64,000 nucleotides of DNA from Candidatus Thioglobus sp. (lineage in GTDB: Bacteria; Pseudomonadota; Gammaproteobacteria; Arenicellales; UBA868): positions 1 to 64,000 of the forward strand of contig SHBR01000006.1 of the NCBI GenBank assembly GCA_004212795.1. The letters are read 5' to 3'. Position 1 is the stretch's first letter. Each line of letters opens with the position of its first letter. A program made the position numbers and the translations under genes. Under the pieces are notes generated by a model. It searched no databases. It worked only from the letters and a program-made list of their open reading frames with translations, and was not told the DNA's origin. Below are positions 36,608 through 47,002 of this stretch, in pieces.

Positions 36608-38773
36608 TCAGTCCGACGTCAGAACTGGATTGACAATCCGTGGCGTCAGAAAAATAAGTAGCTCACTGCGATTATCAAGGATTCCTTTGGTTCTGAAAAG
36701 GGGGCCAAGAATGGGAAGGTCCCCAAGCACCGGAACTTTGGACACATTATCGGCGGTTTGCTGCTCGTAGATACCGCCCAGCACAACCGTCTCTCCATTA
36801 TCCAACAGCACTTGAGTTCTAACCTGGAGCGTGTTGATATTCTCCTCCGTCGCGGAAACGAAGGAATCTTTTGTCACAAAGACATCAAGAATAACGCGGT
36901 CATCTGGCGTGATCTGGGGCGTCACCGTTAGACCTAAAACGGCTTTTTTAGTTACAACTGTCCCTTCTCCAAGTGTGTTTGTCGTAAAGATCCGCTCTTG
37001 ACCTTGTTCAATGTGAGCCTCCTGTTTATCTGCGGTTAACAATCGAGGATTCGCCACGATCTTCCCGTTCCCTTCGGCTTCCAACGCTGAAATCTCAAGA
37101 TCGATCAAACTGGCCCAGCCTGCGCCGGCCTTAGCAAGCGTTAAGGCGTAGGATGCAGGAGAAACCGAACCAATGCCTTGCGCTGGGAAATTGACGCCTA
37201 AAGAGCCATCACCACTCGCACTTATGCCATCCGTCCGAATAGTTCCCGTGTTGGATAACGAACCAGAACCCATTGCCGTCCCGAGGCTGGTGTTACTGTT
37301 TATACCCGTCAGTCCAAGTTTAACGCCGAGGTTTCGACTGAAATTTTCTTTTGCCTCTACGATTCGTGTCTCTATCAAAACCTGTTTGACCGGTCGATCT
37401 AATTCAGCGACCAGTTTTCGAATTTCACGGATCTTGCTTTGAGTATCCTGTACCAGCAAAGAATTGGTGCGCTCATCAACCGTTACACTCCCACGCTCGG
37501 AGAGCAAGCGATTCTCTTCTGTCTGCACCTCTGCTACCGACACGTTGCCAAACATGGACTGTTGCACATTTGGCTCTATTGCCCGCACCGATTTTAGAAG
37601 TTCACCAATATCTTCAGCTTTCGCATAGTTGATTTGAATTAGATCGGAGACTAAAGGCTCTAATTCACTGACCTGTCGGGATGCTTCAAGCGCTAAGCGT
37701 TCCTGATTTGCAATCTCCTCGGCAGGCGCGATCCAAACCACATTACCCTGCTCCCGTCTCGCAAGACCTTTAGTTTGCATTATCGTATCAAGCGCCTGAT
37801 CCCAAGGCACATCCTTAAGGCGTAAGCTCATTTCTCCCGTAACCGTATCGCTGATTACAAAATTTAAACCCGTTTCTTGCGCAATCTGCTGAAGGGCGCT
37901 TCTTATGGGAATATTCTGAAAATCAAAGCTAATTAAATTTCCACTATAGACCGCCGATTCAGATCCTTCAGTTACACCCGTTGGTTTTTCGGAAACTTCC
38001 AAGATAAATCGCTGCCCAGTTTGAATGGAGACAAAGTCAAAACGGCCATAAGGCGTTACCACAATTCGGACGCCGCCTTCAGTAGCGAATGCATCAACAA
38101 ACTGCACTGGCGTTGCAAAATCAACGACATCAAGGCGTTTCTGAAGCGAGGTGTCCATATTTGCATCTGCGATATCAATCACAATCTCACCAAGATATTC
38201 CCGCACGTCAACTCTCGCATCATCATCCTCAAATTCGAGAATGACTCGCCCGGCAGAGTCAGGCGTTCGCCTGAAATCTATTTTTGATAGTTGAACGCCA
38301 TTGACTCGGGATCTGTCCGACGCACTATCGACTTTTGGAGAGCCCACAACATTTGAGGTCAACTCCACTGGATTAACAACCAGCGTCATGCCGTTACTTC
38401 TATAAATCGTCTCAAAACTGGCCGGCGCAATAAGATTAACAACAATCCGAGATCGCTTGTCGTCTTCAGCGACAAGCAGATTCTCAACAGCACCCCGACC
38501 AACTTCTATCACGGGATTCTCAATCTGTTGATCCAAACCAAAGAAATCAATCACGAGCCTATCAGGCCCGGTAGTCCGAAACATGCGCGGCCGCTCGAAG
38601 GAACCATCTGCATCTACATCAATCTGAACTTTTCCACTGGGGAGGTACGTATGGGTAACCGACGTTAATGAGATCGAATCTTGAGCCCAACTTACTGAAG
38701 GCAGATAACTCGCCAAAACGGCGATGGCCAAAATCAGTCGTAGGCGGCTGATGGAAGAAGTGCGATGTTGCAT
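36608..38773 (-). CDS. pilQ: Type IV pilus secretin PilQ
   Basis: Outer-membrane channel through which type IV pili extend and DNA may enter. I use the ATG at 38773 (721 residues), which gives a clean signal peptide ending VSWA; the frame opens 10 codons earlier. In order: two AMIN domains (about 35-120 and 145-235) that bind peptidoglycan, an STN/N0 domain (about 265-330), an N1 domain, and the secretin core (about 440-718) with VPVLGDLPILGPLFR and the LTPRIV end. A Gly/Ser-rich stretch lies in the core. Last gene of pilMNOPQ. Confidence 0.96.
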   Translation of the reverse strand: MQHRTSSISRLRLILAIAVLASYLPSVSWAQDSISLTSVTHTYLPSGKVQIDVDADGSFERPRMFRTTGPDRLVIDFFGLDQQIENPVIEVGRGAVENLLVAEDDKRSRIVVNLIAPASFETIYRSNGMTLVVNPVELTSNVVGSPKVDSASDRSRVNGVQLSKIDFRRTPDSAGRVILEFEDDDARVDVREYLGEIVIDIADANMDTSLQKRLDVVDFATPVQFVDAFATEGGVRIVVTPYGRFDFVSIQTGQRFILEVSEKPTGVTEGSESAVYSGNLISFDFQNIPIRSALQQIAQETGLNFVISDTVTGEMSLRLKDVPWDQALDTIMQTKGLARREQGNVVWIAPAEEIANQERLALEASRQVSELEPLVSDLIQINYAKAEDIGELLKSVRAIEPNVQQSMFGNVSVAEVQTEENRLLSERGSVTVDERTNSLLVQDTQSKIREIRKLVAELDRPVKQVLIETRIVEAKENFSRNLGVKLGLTGINSNTSLGTAMGSGSLSNTGTIRTDGISASGDGSLGVNFPAQGIGSVSPASYALTLAKAGAGWASLIDLEISALEAEGNGKIVANPRLLTADKQEAHIEQGQERIFTTNTLGEGTVVTKKAVLGLTVTPQITPDDRVILDVFVTKDSFVSATEENINTLQVRTQVLLDNGETVVLGGIYEQQTADNVSKVPVLGDLPILGPLFRTKGILDNRSELLIFLTPRIVNPVLTSD

Positions 38774-38803
38774 AGCGTTGAATCTACTCGAATTCAAAAA
38801 CAA

Positions 38804-39343
38804 TTACTCACCGTTCGTCATCTGAATCGAACGCACTTCCCAACGCCCCGATGCACCCTGAAGCCGCTCTTCGATCTCAAGACTGCCTGTCGATTTGTTT
38901 ATCTGAATTATTTTTCCAGTATTTTGTCCCAAATAGGATCCGACAACGACTCTGTAAATCTGGCCATCTGGCGCATTAATCAGGGCCCAATTCTGTCCAT
39001 CGAGACTCATTGTTCCCACTAATTTCAATGCGTCCAGCGGAAAATCCTCGAGAGGCTCTCGAGATCTAGCGGTATCAGGTGCAAGCGGATCAGGTCCAAT
39101 ATCCGGCTCTACGCCATCATCTTCTTTACCAAAAACATTACTGGTCGCAAACGGATCTCGGGCCTCGTCAGCAGTATAAACAACCACCTCGACCGATGGC
39201 TGATCGGGTAACGCTTCAACCCGGGGTACCGTATCCTGATGAAGTGTCGAAACATAGCGCTCAAGGTCGGCCAGGGTGCGCTCCTCAGAACACCCGAACA
39301 TTAAAAAAGTAACTAGCCCTAGGCCGAATGCCCGATTTACCAT
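38804..39343 (-). CDS. pilP: Type IV pilus lipoprotein PilP
   Basis: Inner-membrane lipoprotein linking PilN/PilO to PilQ. From the ATG at 39343 it has 179 residues; an in-frame GTG lies seven codons upstream. The lipobox LMFGC puts the lipidated Cys at 18. A disordered acidic linker precedes the C-terminal beta domain (LDALKLVGTMSL-like to the end) typical of PilP. Confidence 0.93.
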   Translation of the reverse strand: MVNRAFGLGLVTFLMFGCSEERTLADLERYVSTLHQDTVPRVEALPDQPSVEVVVYTADEARDPFATSNVFGKEDDGVEPDIGPDPLAPDTARSREPLEDFPLDALKLVGTMSLDGQNWALINAPDGQIYRVVVGSYLGQNTGKIIQINKSTGSLEIEERLQGASGRWEVRSIQMTNGE

Positions 39344-39365
39344 ACTCAACCCGAGACTCTCCACG

Positions 39366-39950
39366 TTAAAATCCGTCCGGAAGGTAGCTATAGGTTTGAA
39401 GCATTAACGAAGCGCTAACGCGATTGTCATCCCCCGAACTCAATCCCATCTCCCCAACGGTGACAATCCTGGGCATCTGGGCGAGGTCACTTATAAAATT
39501 CGCAATCTGGTGATATGACCCTTTTACTTCAACGAGAATAGGTAAAGACGCATAAAACGTCTCCAGGACTTGCGATTGAGGATCAAAAACCACGAACTCT
39601 AAACCACGGCGAGCACCTGCCTCAGTGATATTAACGAGCAGAGAGGGGACCTCTGAACTATCAGGTAACTTTTCCAACATCGCCGACAACAACGCTTCAA
39701 TTTCGGTCATCTGCTTCTTGTAAGCCGGGAGATTAACGACCATTCCCTTTTTGACATCAAAACTTTGTTTAAGTTCTATTTCGGCACTCCGGGATGACGC
39801 GAGCGAGGACCTCTGGCCTTCAAGCAAAAAATACCAAGATAAAAAAACAAGGATCAGACATCCAACAAACGCAATAATTACGATGAACCACGCGGGCCAA
39901 TCGCTTGGCTGGTTCATATCGACACGTTTCAGATCATCCTGCCAACTCAT
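39366..39950 (-). CDS. pilO: Type IV pilus inner-membrane protein PilO
   Basis: Forms heterodimers with PilN in the alignment complex. The ATG at 39950 (MSWQDDLKRV) has AAAGGAA eight bases upstream; the frame opens 57 bases earlier, inside pilN. The 194 residues have one membrane segment (about 21-44), a coiled coil, and a ferredoxin-like periplasmic domain. Confidence 0.94.
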   Translation of the reverse strand: MSWQDDLKRVDMNQPSDWPAWFIVIIAFVGCLILVFLSWYFLLEGQRSSLASSRSAEIELKQSFDVKKGMVVNLPAYKKQMTEIEALLSAMLEKLPDSSEVPSLLVNITEAGARRGLEFVVFDPQSQVLETFYASLPILVEVKGSYHQIANFISDLAQMPRIVTVGEMGLSSGDDNRVSASLMLQTYSYLPDGF

Positions 39951-39972
39951 GCGCCAGATTCCTTTTCGCGAG

Positions 39973-40536
39973 TCACGGTTTCCCCTCGTTAATCTCTTCA
40001 GGGTCACCGGATTGGGTCGAGGAAACCCATAGCTCGAACTCCTGGGTTTCGCCCACGTTAATTAGGTCAAGTTTTGGGCGATCGAACGATGGCGTGCCTG
40101 TCAGTTGCTCCATAAGCGCAGAGATTCGGGAGCTCGATTGTGCAACTCCTGTAAAACTAATCCCATCGGGAGTTCTTTTGAGAGATGAAAAGAAAATTCC
40201 TTCAGGCATGGACGTTGCGAGCTCCATCATTCCCCGAACCAGTTTTGGTCGCTCGGCCTGCAATCGATTGATCACTTCCATTCGCGCCATGAGCTCCTCT
40301 TTTCGCGTCTGGATATCTTTAATCTCCTGCAATTGACGCTCGACTCGCGAAATCGCCTGCTTCAAAAACTGGTTACGGCTATTCTGGTAACTTATATCCG
40401 CATTCTGCTTCCACCACACCCCTGCAAGACCCACCAAAGTCGCAGAAAAAAATATTGCAGCAATTGTGATGGCCGTTCGTCTTTGACGCTGGCGACGCTC
40501 ATCTCTCCACGGCAGTAAATTGATGCCTGAGATCAT
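39973..40536 (-). CDS. pilN: Type IV pilus inner-membrane protein PilN
   Basis: The N-terminal INLLPWRDERR motif (5-15) binds the cytoplasmic groove of PilM. A membrane segment (about 22-43), a coiled coil and a periplasmic ferredoxin-like domain follow (187 residues). The start overlaps pilM by 4 bases (ATGA). Confidence 0.95.
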   Translation of the reverse strand: MISGINLLPWRDERRQRQRRTAITIAAIFFSATLVGLAGVWWKQNADISYQNSRNQFLKQAISRVERQLQEIKDIQTRKEELMARMEVINRLQAERPKLVRGMMELATSMPEGIFFSSLKRTPDGISFTGVAQSSSRISALMEQLTGTPSFDRPKLDLINVGETQEFELWVSSTQSGDPEEINEGKP

Positions 40537-41588
40537 CGAGCACCTCGCACTGCCAACCCCACGGCTTTAATCATAATAGGTCCATGGCGAGCAACTAACT
40601 TACTCGCTCGAATTCGACTCCCCGTTGCAAAAGGATCGGCAATGAGCGTGGGAACGCCAATATAAGACTCAATCTCCCGCGCAACCTCAGGAATTTGCAC
40701 ACAACCCCCACTAATCAGTAGCGCGTCAACATGCGATAAACCATGTCGGGTCGACAGGCAAAACTCCAGCCCGCGGGCCGCTTCGCGCGCCATTGCTTCT
40801 CGGAAGGGTTTAACCAGATCCTGCTGATAGTTTTGTGGCAACTCCCCGGTTCGCTTGAGCGCCTCTGCCTCTCGATAATCGATTCCGTAACGTGAGCGAA
40901 TATTTTCGGTCAAAATCCGACCGCCAAAACTCTGGTCCCGACCATAAACCGATCTGCCGTCGATAAATAAATCGAGGCGCGTTGTCACATCGCCAAAACT
41001 CATAAAAGCAATTGCACGACCTTCCAGGGGTTCCCCCAATGTTTCAGCAACAAATTCATAGCCTCTTTCAATCGCAAATAGCCCAGCATCCACAACAACC
41101 GCCTTGAGTCCTGCGATCTCCAAAGCGGCAGCATAATCTTCGACAATTTCTCTCCTACACGCAGTAATCATAACTTGATCATCACTGCCGTCCCGCGCGC
41201 CGCCTGATACTGCAAAGTCGAGATATATCTCCTCAAGCGGATGTGGAATCTGCTGAGCCGCCTCGATCATGACCTGTTCTTCAATCTCACCGTCACTTAA
41301 CCCAGCAGGAAGGTTGATCGTCCGAGTAATGACATGGGTTTGGGAGACAGCAACAATCGCCGACTTCCGCGAACTTTTTGAATGGGTAACGGCCCGGCGA
41401 ATAGCTTCACTGGTCGCTTCGAGATCATTAATACCGTGCTCGATAATTGCATTTTTTGGGAGGGGTTCGAATCCCGCGCGGTCCGCTCGATACCCTTTAC
41501 CGGAAGTCGACATCTCGAGAACTTTTACCCCTGCACTGCCAATATCGATTCCGAGTGCAGCGGGTGTTTTGCTTGATATGAGACTCAT
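40533..41588 (-). CDS. pilM: Type IV pilus assembly ATPase-fold protein PilM
   Basis: Cytoplasmic actin/FtsA-like protein that anchors the pilus alignment complex through PilN. The 351 residues have the ATP-binding start LGIDIGSAGVKVLE, the Q-rich EEQVMIEAAQQIPHPLE block and LISGGCVQIPEV near the end. First gene of pilMNOPQ and divergent from ponA. Confidence 0.96.
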   Translation of the reverse strand: MSLISSKTPAALGIDIGSAGVKVLEMSTSGKGYRADRAGFEPLPKNAIIEHGINDLEATSEAIRRAVTHSKSSRKSAIVAVSQTHVITRTINLPAGLSDGEIEEQVMIEAAQQIPHPLEEIYLDFAVSGGARDGSDDQVMITACRREIVEDYAAALEIAGLKAVVVDAGLFAIERGYEFVAETLGEPLEGRAIAFMSFGDVTTRLDLFIDGRSVYGRDQSFGGRILTENIRSRYGIDYREAEALKRTGELPQNYQQDLVKPFREAMAREAARGLEFCLSTRHGLSHVDALLISGGCVQIPEVAREIESYIGVPTLIADPFATGSRIRASKLVARHGPIMIKAVGLAVRGAR

Positions 41589-41733
41589 AGGATGAAGTTT
41601 ACCGCGAGGAGAAACTTGACTGCGAACATCCTTTTAATTCTTTTATTCGATCAAATTCCCGCATTTGGTAAAATACGCCCCGAGAGCCCGATATCCGTCG
41701 AGCATCACCGCCCATCACGCAAAGAAGGCATCT

Positions 41734-44058
41734 ATGCGAATTCGCACGCTTGCTTGGCTCCTAATCGGACTTGCCGCCACAGCAGTCTTGATCATGAGCA
41801 GCGTTATCGCGATCATTTGGGCCGATCTCCCCAAAATCACCGAGGTTCAAGATATCCGGTTAAAAGAACCCCTTCGGATATACACAATCGATGGAAAGTT
41901 AATCGGTGAGTTCGGGGACGAGCGAAGAATTACGGTCAATATCAGCGACACCCCGCAACCCCTGATAGACGCTATTCTGGCTGCAGAAGATGATCGGTTT
42001 TACGCTCATCATGGCATCGATATTTTTGGGGTCGCAAGAGCTATTTTTGCCAATCTAAAGTCAATGCGAACCCGCCAAGGCGCGAGCACGATCACGATGC
42101 AAGTGGCGCGCAATTACTTCTTATCTCGGGAAAAGACCTACAAGCGAAAAGTCAAAGAGGCCTTACTTGCGTTCAGACTAGAACGTGAGCTGGAAAAATC
42201 GCAGATTCTTGAGTTGTATTTGAATAAGATTTTTCTGGGACATCGCGCCTATGGGTTTCAAGCCGCATCATCTTTTTATTACAACAAACCGCTCTCTGAA
42301 TTATCTCTTGCCCAAATTGCAATGCTAGCAGGACTACCCAAGGCGCCATCAACGAGTAATCCTGTTAGCAATCCACAGCGTGCATTGAATAGAAGAAACT
42401 ACGTACTCGGTCGCATGCACGACTTGGAATTTATTTCTGATGACAAATTCCTCTGGGCGAAATCTGAGCCCATTACCGCCAATCGACACCGACTTGAGAT
42501 CGAACTCGAGGCGCCCTACGTTAGCGAAATGGTCCGTAAATATATGTTTGAACAATATGGAAGGGCGGCTTATGAATCTGGGTATCGGGTCTACACAACG
42601 GTCGACTCCAATTTTCAACAGAGCGCAAATAAAGCGATCGTCGACGGCTTGATCGCATACGAAGAGCGCCATGGATTCAAGGGTGCTTCAGGGCGAATTG
42701 ATCCCGTTCTTCATAATTCAACTGACAAACGAATCATCGAATTACAAAAATTTCCTGAGGTAAGCAGTTTACAGCCCGTTATGGTGCTTCGCCCCGGAGG
42801 GGACGCAATTGAAATCCTGACTTCGACGGGTATCCATCAGTCACTGGGCTCTGACAGCTGGCGCTGGACAAACAAAAGTCCTTCGCAATTACTACATCCA
42901 GGTGATGTTGTTTACCTACTCAAAGCTGAAACTGGAGCTCGACTCGCAAATATCCCTAAAGTGCAAGGCGCCCTGGTTTCTCTCAGTCCAAGCGATGGAT
43001 CCATCCTCGCACTGACCGGTGGATTTGACTTCGGCCAGAGTCGCTTCAACCGTGTTACGCAGGCCCAAAGGCAGCCCGGATCCAATATAAAACCTTTTAT
43101 TTATTCCTCAGCGATAGCAAATGGCTTTACCGCTTCCACCTTGGTCAGCGGGGCGCCCATTGTGATTGAAGATGATATTGGTGGCGCGTGGCGACCCCAA
43201 AATTACAGCAAGAAAGTCTTCGGCCCAACTCGACTTCGAAAAGCACTTAGCCTCTCCCTAAATCTGGTTTCTGTTCGATTGGTAAGAGCGCTTGGTATCG
43301 ATACCGTGCGCGCCTATCTTGGAAGATTTGGCTTTGATTCCGAGCGTCTCCCCAAAGGACTGTCTTTAGCGCTCGGCTCCGCAACAGTAACCCCCATGGA
43401 GATTGCTCGAGGATATGCGAGCTTCGCAAACGGTGGTTATTTAATCAATCCTTTCCTTATCGCCCGAATAGAAGATCAGAATGGCGCGATCGTCGAGTAT
43501 GCAAATAGAAAAATGATCTGTCCCGACTGCCCTGCGCCCAAAACCAAAACTGGCTCAAATCAAAATAGAACTGTAGACAGCCGGTTTGCCCCACGCATTA
43601 TCTCTGAGGAAAACGCATTTATTGTCGATAGTCTAATGAAAGAGGTTGTCAGTAACGGAACAGCGAAGGGCGCACTGCAGTTAAATCGATCGGATCTCGC
43701 TGGAAAAACGGGAACCACTAACAATTACTTTGATGCTTGGTTCACTGGATACAATCCCGATGTTGTCACAAGCGTATGGGTAGGTTTTGACTCGCCTCAG
43801 GATCTCGGCAAGGGTGAATCGGGCGCTCGGGCGGCGCTTCCGATCTGGATAGACTACATGCGTGTCGCGTTGGAAGATCGTCCTGATCTTGAACGTGAAA
43901 TCCCCGAAAAAATTGTTGAAGTGCACACCAATCCAATCAGTGGATTGCGGGCGACAGAAGAAGAATCCGATGCCTACCTCGAATTTTTCGTGCGCGGAAG
44001 CGAGCCGCCGTTCCCTGATCCTGAGTCGTTAATCGACCCCATCCAGGGTCTTTTCTGA
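41734..44058 (+). CDS. mrcA: Bifunctional penicillin-binding protein 1A
   Basis: Class A PBP that polymerises and cross-links peptidoglycan. I start it at the ATG at 41734 (MRIRTLAWLL), with AAGAAGG five bases upstream; the frame opens 23 codons earlier. The 774 residues have a membrane anchor (about 7-27), a GT51 domain with EDDRFYAHHGID and GASTITMQ, an OB-like insert, and a transpeptidase domain with SNIKP (SxxK), SLN and KTGTTNNYFDAWF. Divergence from pilM is the conserved ponA-pil layout. Confidence 0.96.
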   Translation: MRIRTLAWLLIGLAATAVLIMSSVIAIIWADLPKITEVQDIRLKEPLRIYTIDGKLIGEFGDERRITVNISDTPQPLIDAILAAEDDRFYAHHGIDIFGVARAIFANLKSMRTRQGASTITMQVARNYFLSREKTYKRKVKEALLAFRLERELEKSQILELYLNKIFLGHRAYGFQAASSFYYNKPLSELSLAQIAMLAGLPKAPSTSNPVSNPQRALNRRNYVLGRMHDLEFISDDKFLWAKSEPITANRHRLEIELEAPYVSEMVRKYMFEQYGRAAYESGYRVYTTVDSNFQQSANKAIVDGLIAYEERHGFKGASGRIDPVLHNSTDKRIIELQKFPEVSSLQPVMVLRPGGDAIEILTSTGIHQSLGSDSWRWTNKSPSQLLHPGDVVYLLKAETGARLANIPKVQGALVSLSPSDGSILALTGGFDFGQSRFNRVTQAQRQPGSNIKPFIYSSAIANGFTASTLVSGAPIVIEDDIGGAWRPQNYSKKVFGPTRLRKALSLSLNLVSVRLVRALGIDTVRAYLGRFGFDSERLPKGLSLALGSATVTPMEIARGYASFANGGYLINPFLIARIEDQNGAIVEYANRKMICPDCPAPKTKTGSNQNRTVDSRFAPRIISEENAFIVDSLMKEVVSNGTAKGALQLNRSDLAGKTGTTNNYFDAWFTGYNPDVVTSVWVGFDSPQDLGKGESGARAALPIWIDYMRVALEDRPDLEREIPEKIVEVHTNPISGLRATEEESDAYLEFFVRGSEPPFPDPESLIDPIQGLF

Positions 44059-44169
44059 AAAATCACTAACAAACTCGGCGACTTAAAAGATCACTTCCAC
44101 ACTCGATGGCGGCGAACATTGTAACTGCGAGGAGTAAGGCTAGACCTGATGACACTGGTGAGCTTGACA

Positions 44170-46917
44170 TCACTCAGATAAAGCAGGGTCGGTGACAGAA
44201 TTTGCGTTCTTTTTCTTTTTTGCACTTTTCTTCTTGGTGGCTTTTTTCTTTATCACTTTCTTCGCTCTTTTTGGTCGCGTAGCCGGTTTATCCTCAATTT
44301 TCCAACTCCCTTCTCGGAAGAACCCTCTCCATCCTGTTGCCTTTCCATCGATTTCAGTCATGACATACTGCTCTTTTGTTTTTCGACTAAATCGAATTTG
44401 AGCAGGATTCCCGTCCGCATCATGGGCCGGCGCGTCAGCCAAGTACCGATGCTTTGGATCAAGCTGCTCAGCAACCGTAAGCACCTCCTTAACCAAAGGC
44501 GCGCGCGTTTCCCGGTTGCGAGGAAACTTGCTGGCGGCTAAAAATAATCCAGATGCTCCATCGCGCAGCAAATAAAAATCATCTACTTTCTTACAAGGCA
44601 AATCCGGCATTGGGATGGGATCGGCCCTGGGAGGTGCCGGCTCGCCGTTTCGTAATAATTTTCGGGTATTTTTACATTCATCAGAAGAGCAGCCAAAATA
44701 TTTTCCAAAACGACCCGTTTTAAGCTGCATCTCCGCGCCACATTTATCACACTCTAATGTGGGGCCATCGTACCCTTTGAGCTTAAACTCACCGGATTCA
44801 ACCTCAAATCCGGAACAGTCCGGGTTGTTCCCGCAAACATGGAGCTTACGATTTTCATCCACAAGGAATGAGGTCATCGCGCTTTGACAGATGCTACAGC
44901 GTTTGACCGTGACTAACTGTCTCGCTTCGTGATCATCATCAACGGCTGCTTCTTCGACGTCCTCTCCAGGAATAAGATTTATAGTCTGAGTACACCGCTC
45001 TTTCGGCGGAAGCGCATACCCTGAACACCCCAGGAATACGCCGGTTGCACCGGTTCGTATTTGCATCACTCTCTCACAGGCCGGGCATTTAATGTCAGTC
45101 TCAGTGGGTAGATTTGCGCGCATGCCTCCAACAGCTGTCTTACCTTCTCCTTCGCCGCGAGCAGCTTCAAGTTTCTGCTCAAAACCGTCATAAAAATTAT
45201 CGAGCACCTCTTTCCAGTTCCGGCGACCCGACGCAACCTGATCTAAGGTTGCTTCCATTTCCGCAGTAAATCCATAGTCCATCAAATCGGAAAAATTTTC
45301 CCGAAGACGATCTGTCACAATCTCGCCCATTTTCTGAGCGAAGAATCGACGATTGATCAGTTTCACATAGCCACGATCCTGAATCGTCGAGATAATTGAA
45401 GCGTACGTGGATGGTCTACCGATACCTCTTTTCTCCAATTCTTTCACCAGGCTGGCTTCAGTAAAACGCCCAACTGGCTTCGTAAATTTTTGTTCTGGAT
45501 CCAGCTCAATGAGGGTCAGTACTTCTCCTTCCGGTATATCAGGCAACACTTCGTCTTCCTGCTTGCCCATCGGTGGGAGTGCACGCGTCCAGCCGTCAAA
45601 TTCCAATATTCTGCCTTTTGCCTTTAACTCAAATGTTGCGCAAGTTACCTTTATCGTAGAGCTTAAGAATCGGGATTTAGTCATTTGCGAAGCGACAAAG
45701 TAACCATGAATAAGGGAATACAAACGCTCCTGATCGCGCTCTAAACCGAGCTGATTAACATTCTGGTAGGCGTCAGTGGGACGTATCGCCTCGTGAGCTT
45801 CCTGCGCACTTTCCTTGCTCGAATAAAAATTCGGCGTCTCGGGCAGATAACCATCGCCATATTTACTTTGGATAAATTTTCGACAACTCGATAACGCGTC
45901 TGCGCTTAGATGGGTCGAGTCCGTCCGCATATAAGTAATCAACCCGGCCTCGTACAAACGTTGAGCCAGAGTCATCGTTTTCTTAACTGAAAACCCGAGT
46001 CTCGTGCTGGCCGCCTGCTGCAACGTTGACGTAATGAGTGGAGGATTGGGTCCAGACTGCGTCTTGCGATCAGTGCGTCCGCTAACGGTATAGGCTTCTG
46101 ACTGAAGAATCGCTAGTGCTTCGTCCGCTTCCGTTTTATGGGTGGGTCGAAAGGATTTATCTCCTTGCTTGACAACCTCTAGCCGGACCGATCCTTGCTT
46201 CGACTGCATGTTCGCAAAAACTTCCCAATACTCCTCCGGAACAAAAGCCCGAATCTCCCTCTCCCGATCTACCAATAAACTAACCGCAACAGACTGAACG
46301 CGACCGGCGGACAGGCCCCGTGCAACCTTAGCCCAGAGCAATGGAGAGAGCATAAAGCCAACCACTCGATCAAGAAATCGGCGGGCTTGTTGCGCATCTA
46401 CCTTATCGTTATCCAGTTTTCCCGGTTTGGCAAATGCATCTTGCACGGCTTGCTTGGTAATCTCGTTAAAAACCACCCGATGGTAGCGGTCAGGGTCTGC
46501 ACCGATGACCTCTTTCAGATGCCATGCGATCGCTTCACCTTCACGATCGAGGTCAGTGGCGAGATAGATCTCATCGCAAGATTTCGCGAGTGTTTTTAGC
46601 TCATTGACAACCTTAACCTTATCCGGAAGCACTTGATAATTTGCCGCCCAGTTCTGCGCGGGATTAATACCCATGTTCTGCACAAGATCTCTACGAGACT
46701 TTTCACGCCGATACTTTAATTTCTCATCCGGAGACATTTTTCGAGTTCGGGCCGCTTGCTGCGCCCGCGCCTTGGGATCCGTTTTTGCTCTTGAGCCACT
46801 AACCGGCAAATCACGAATGTGGCCAACGCTCGAACGAACAACAAATTGGTCACCCAAATAACGGTTGATCGTTTTAGCTTTCGCCGGAGACTCAACGATG
46901 ACTAATGCTTTACCCAT
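44170..46917 (-). CDS. topA: DNA topoisomerase I
   Basis: Relaxes negative supercoils. The 915 residues have a TOPRIM domain ([27 protein letters not shown]), the catalytic Tyr in [11 protein letters not shown], and three C-terminal four-Cys zinc ribbons (CPAC...C, CSIC...C, CDKC...C, about 600-745). A C-terminal Lys-rich tail (about 880-905) probably aids DNA or RNA polymerase binding, as in E. coli. It lies downstream of dprA on the same strand, as in many gammaproteobacteria. Confidence 0.97.
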   Translation of the reverse strand: MGKALVIVESPAKAKTINRYLGDQFVVRSSVGHIRDLPVSGSRAKTDPKARAQQAARTRKMSPDEKLKYRREKSRRDLVQNMGINPAQNWAANYQVLPDKVKVVNELKTLAKSCDEIYLATDLDREGEAIAWHLKEVIGADPDRYHRVVFNEITKQAVQDAFAKPGKLDNDKVDAQQARRFLDRVVGFMLSPLLWAKVARGLSAGRVQSVAVSLLVDREREIRAFVPEEYWEVFANMQSKQGSVRLEVVKQGDKSFRPTHKTEADEALAILQSEAYTVSGRTDRKTQSGPNPPLITSTLQQAASTRLGFSVKKTMTLAQRLYEAGLITYMRTDSTHLSADALSSCRKFIQSKYGDGYLPETPNFYSSKESAQEAHEAIRPTDAYQNVNQLGLERDQERLYSLIHGYFVASQMTKSRFLSSTIKVTCATFELKAKGRILEFDGWTRALPPMGKQEDEVLPDIPEGEVLTLIELDPEQKFTKPVGRFTEASLVKELEKRGIGRPSTYASIISTIQDRGYVKLINRRFFAQKMGEIVTDRLRENFSDLMDYGFTAEMEATLDQVASGRRNWKEVLDNFYDGFEQKLEAARGEGEGKTAVGGMRANLPTETDIKCPACERVMQIRTGATGVFLGCSGYALPPKERCTQTINLIPGEDVEEAAVDDDHEARQLVTVKRCSICQSAMTSFLVDENRKLHVCGNNPDCSGFEVESGEFKLKGYDGPTLECDKCGAEMQLKTGRFGKYFGCSSDECKNTRKLLRNGEPAPPRADPIPMPDLPCKKVDDFYLLRDGASGLFLAASKFPRNRETRAPLVKEVLTVAEQLDPKHRYLADAPAHDADGNPAQIRFSRKTKEQYVMTEIDGKATGWRGFFREGSWKIEDKPATRPKRAKKVIKKKATKKKSAKKKKNANSVTDPALSE

Positions 46918-46956
46918 AGTATTAAAATTAAGTCGCTCTTATCCCTTTACATAACC

Positions 46957-46972
46957 AAAAACTGCAGTTTTT
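46957..46972. repeat. 16-bp perfect palindrome upstream of topA
   Basis: AAAAACTGCAGTTTTT lies in the 85-base spacer between dprA and topA, about 40 bases before the topA ATG. It could be a weak terminator for dprA or a protein-binding site for topA control. No family-specific operator is recognised. Confidence 0.4.
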
Positions 46973-47002
46973 TGTTGCCGAAGCGCTCTTGATGCCTGAT
47001 CA

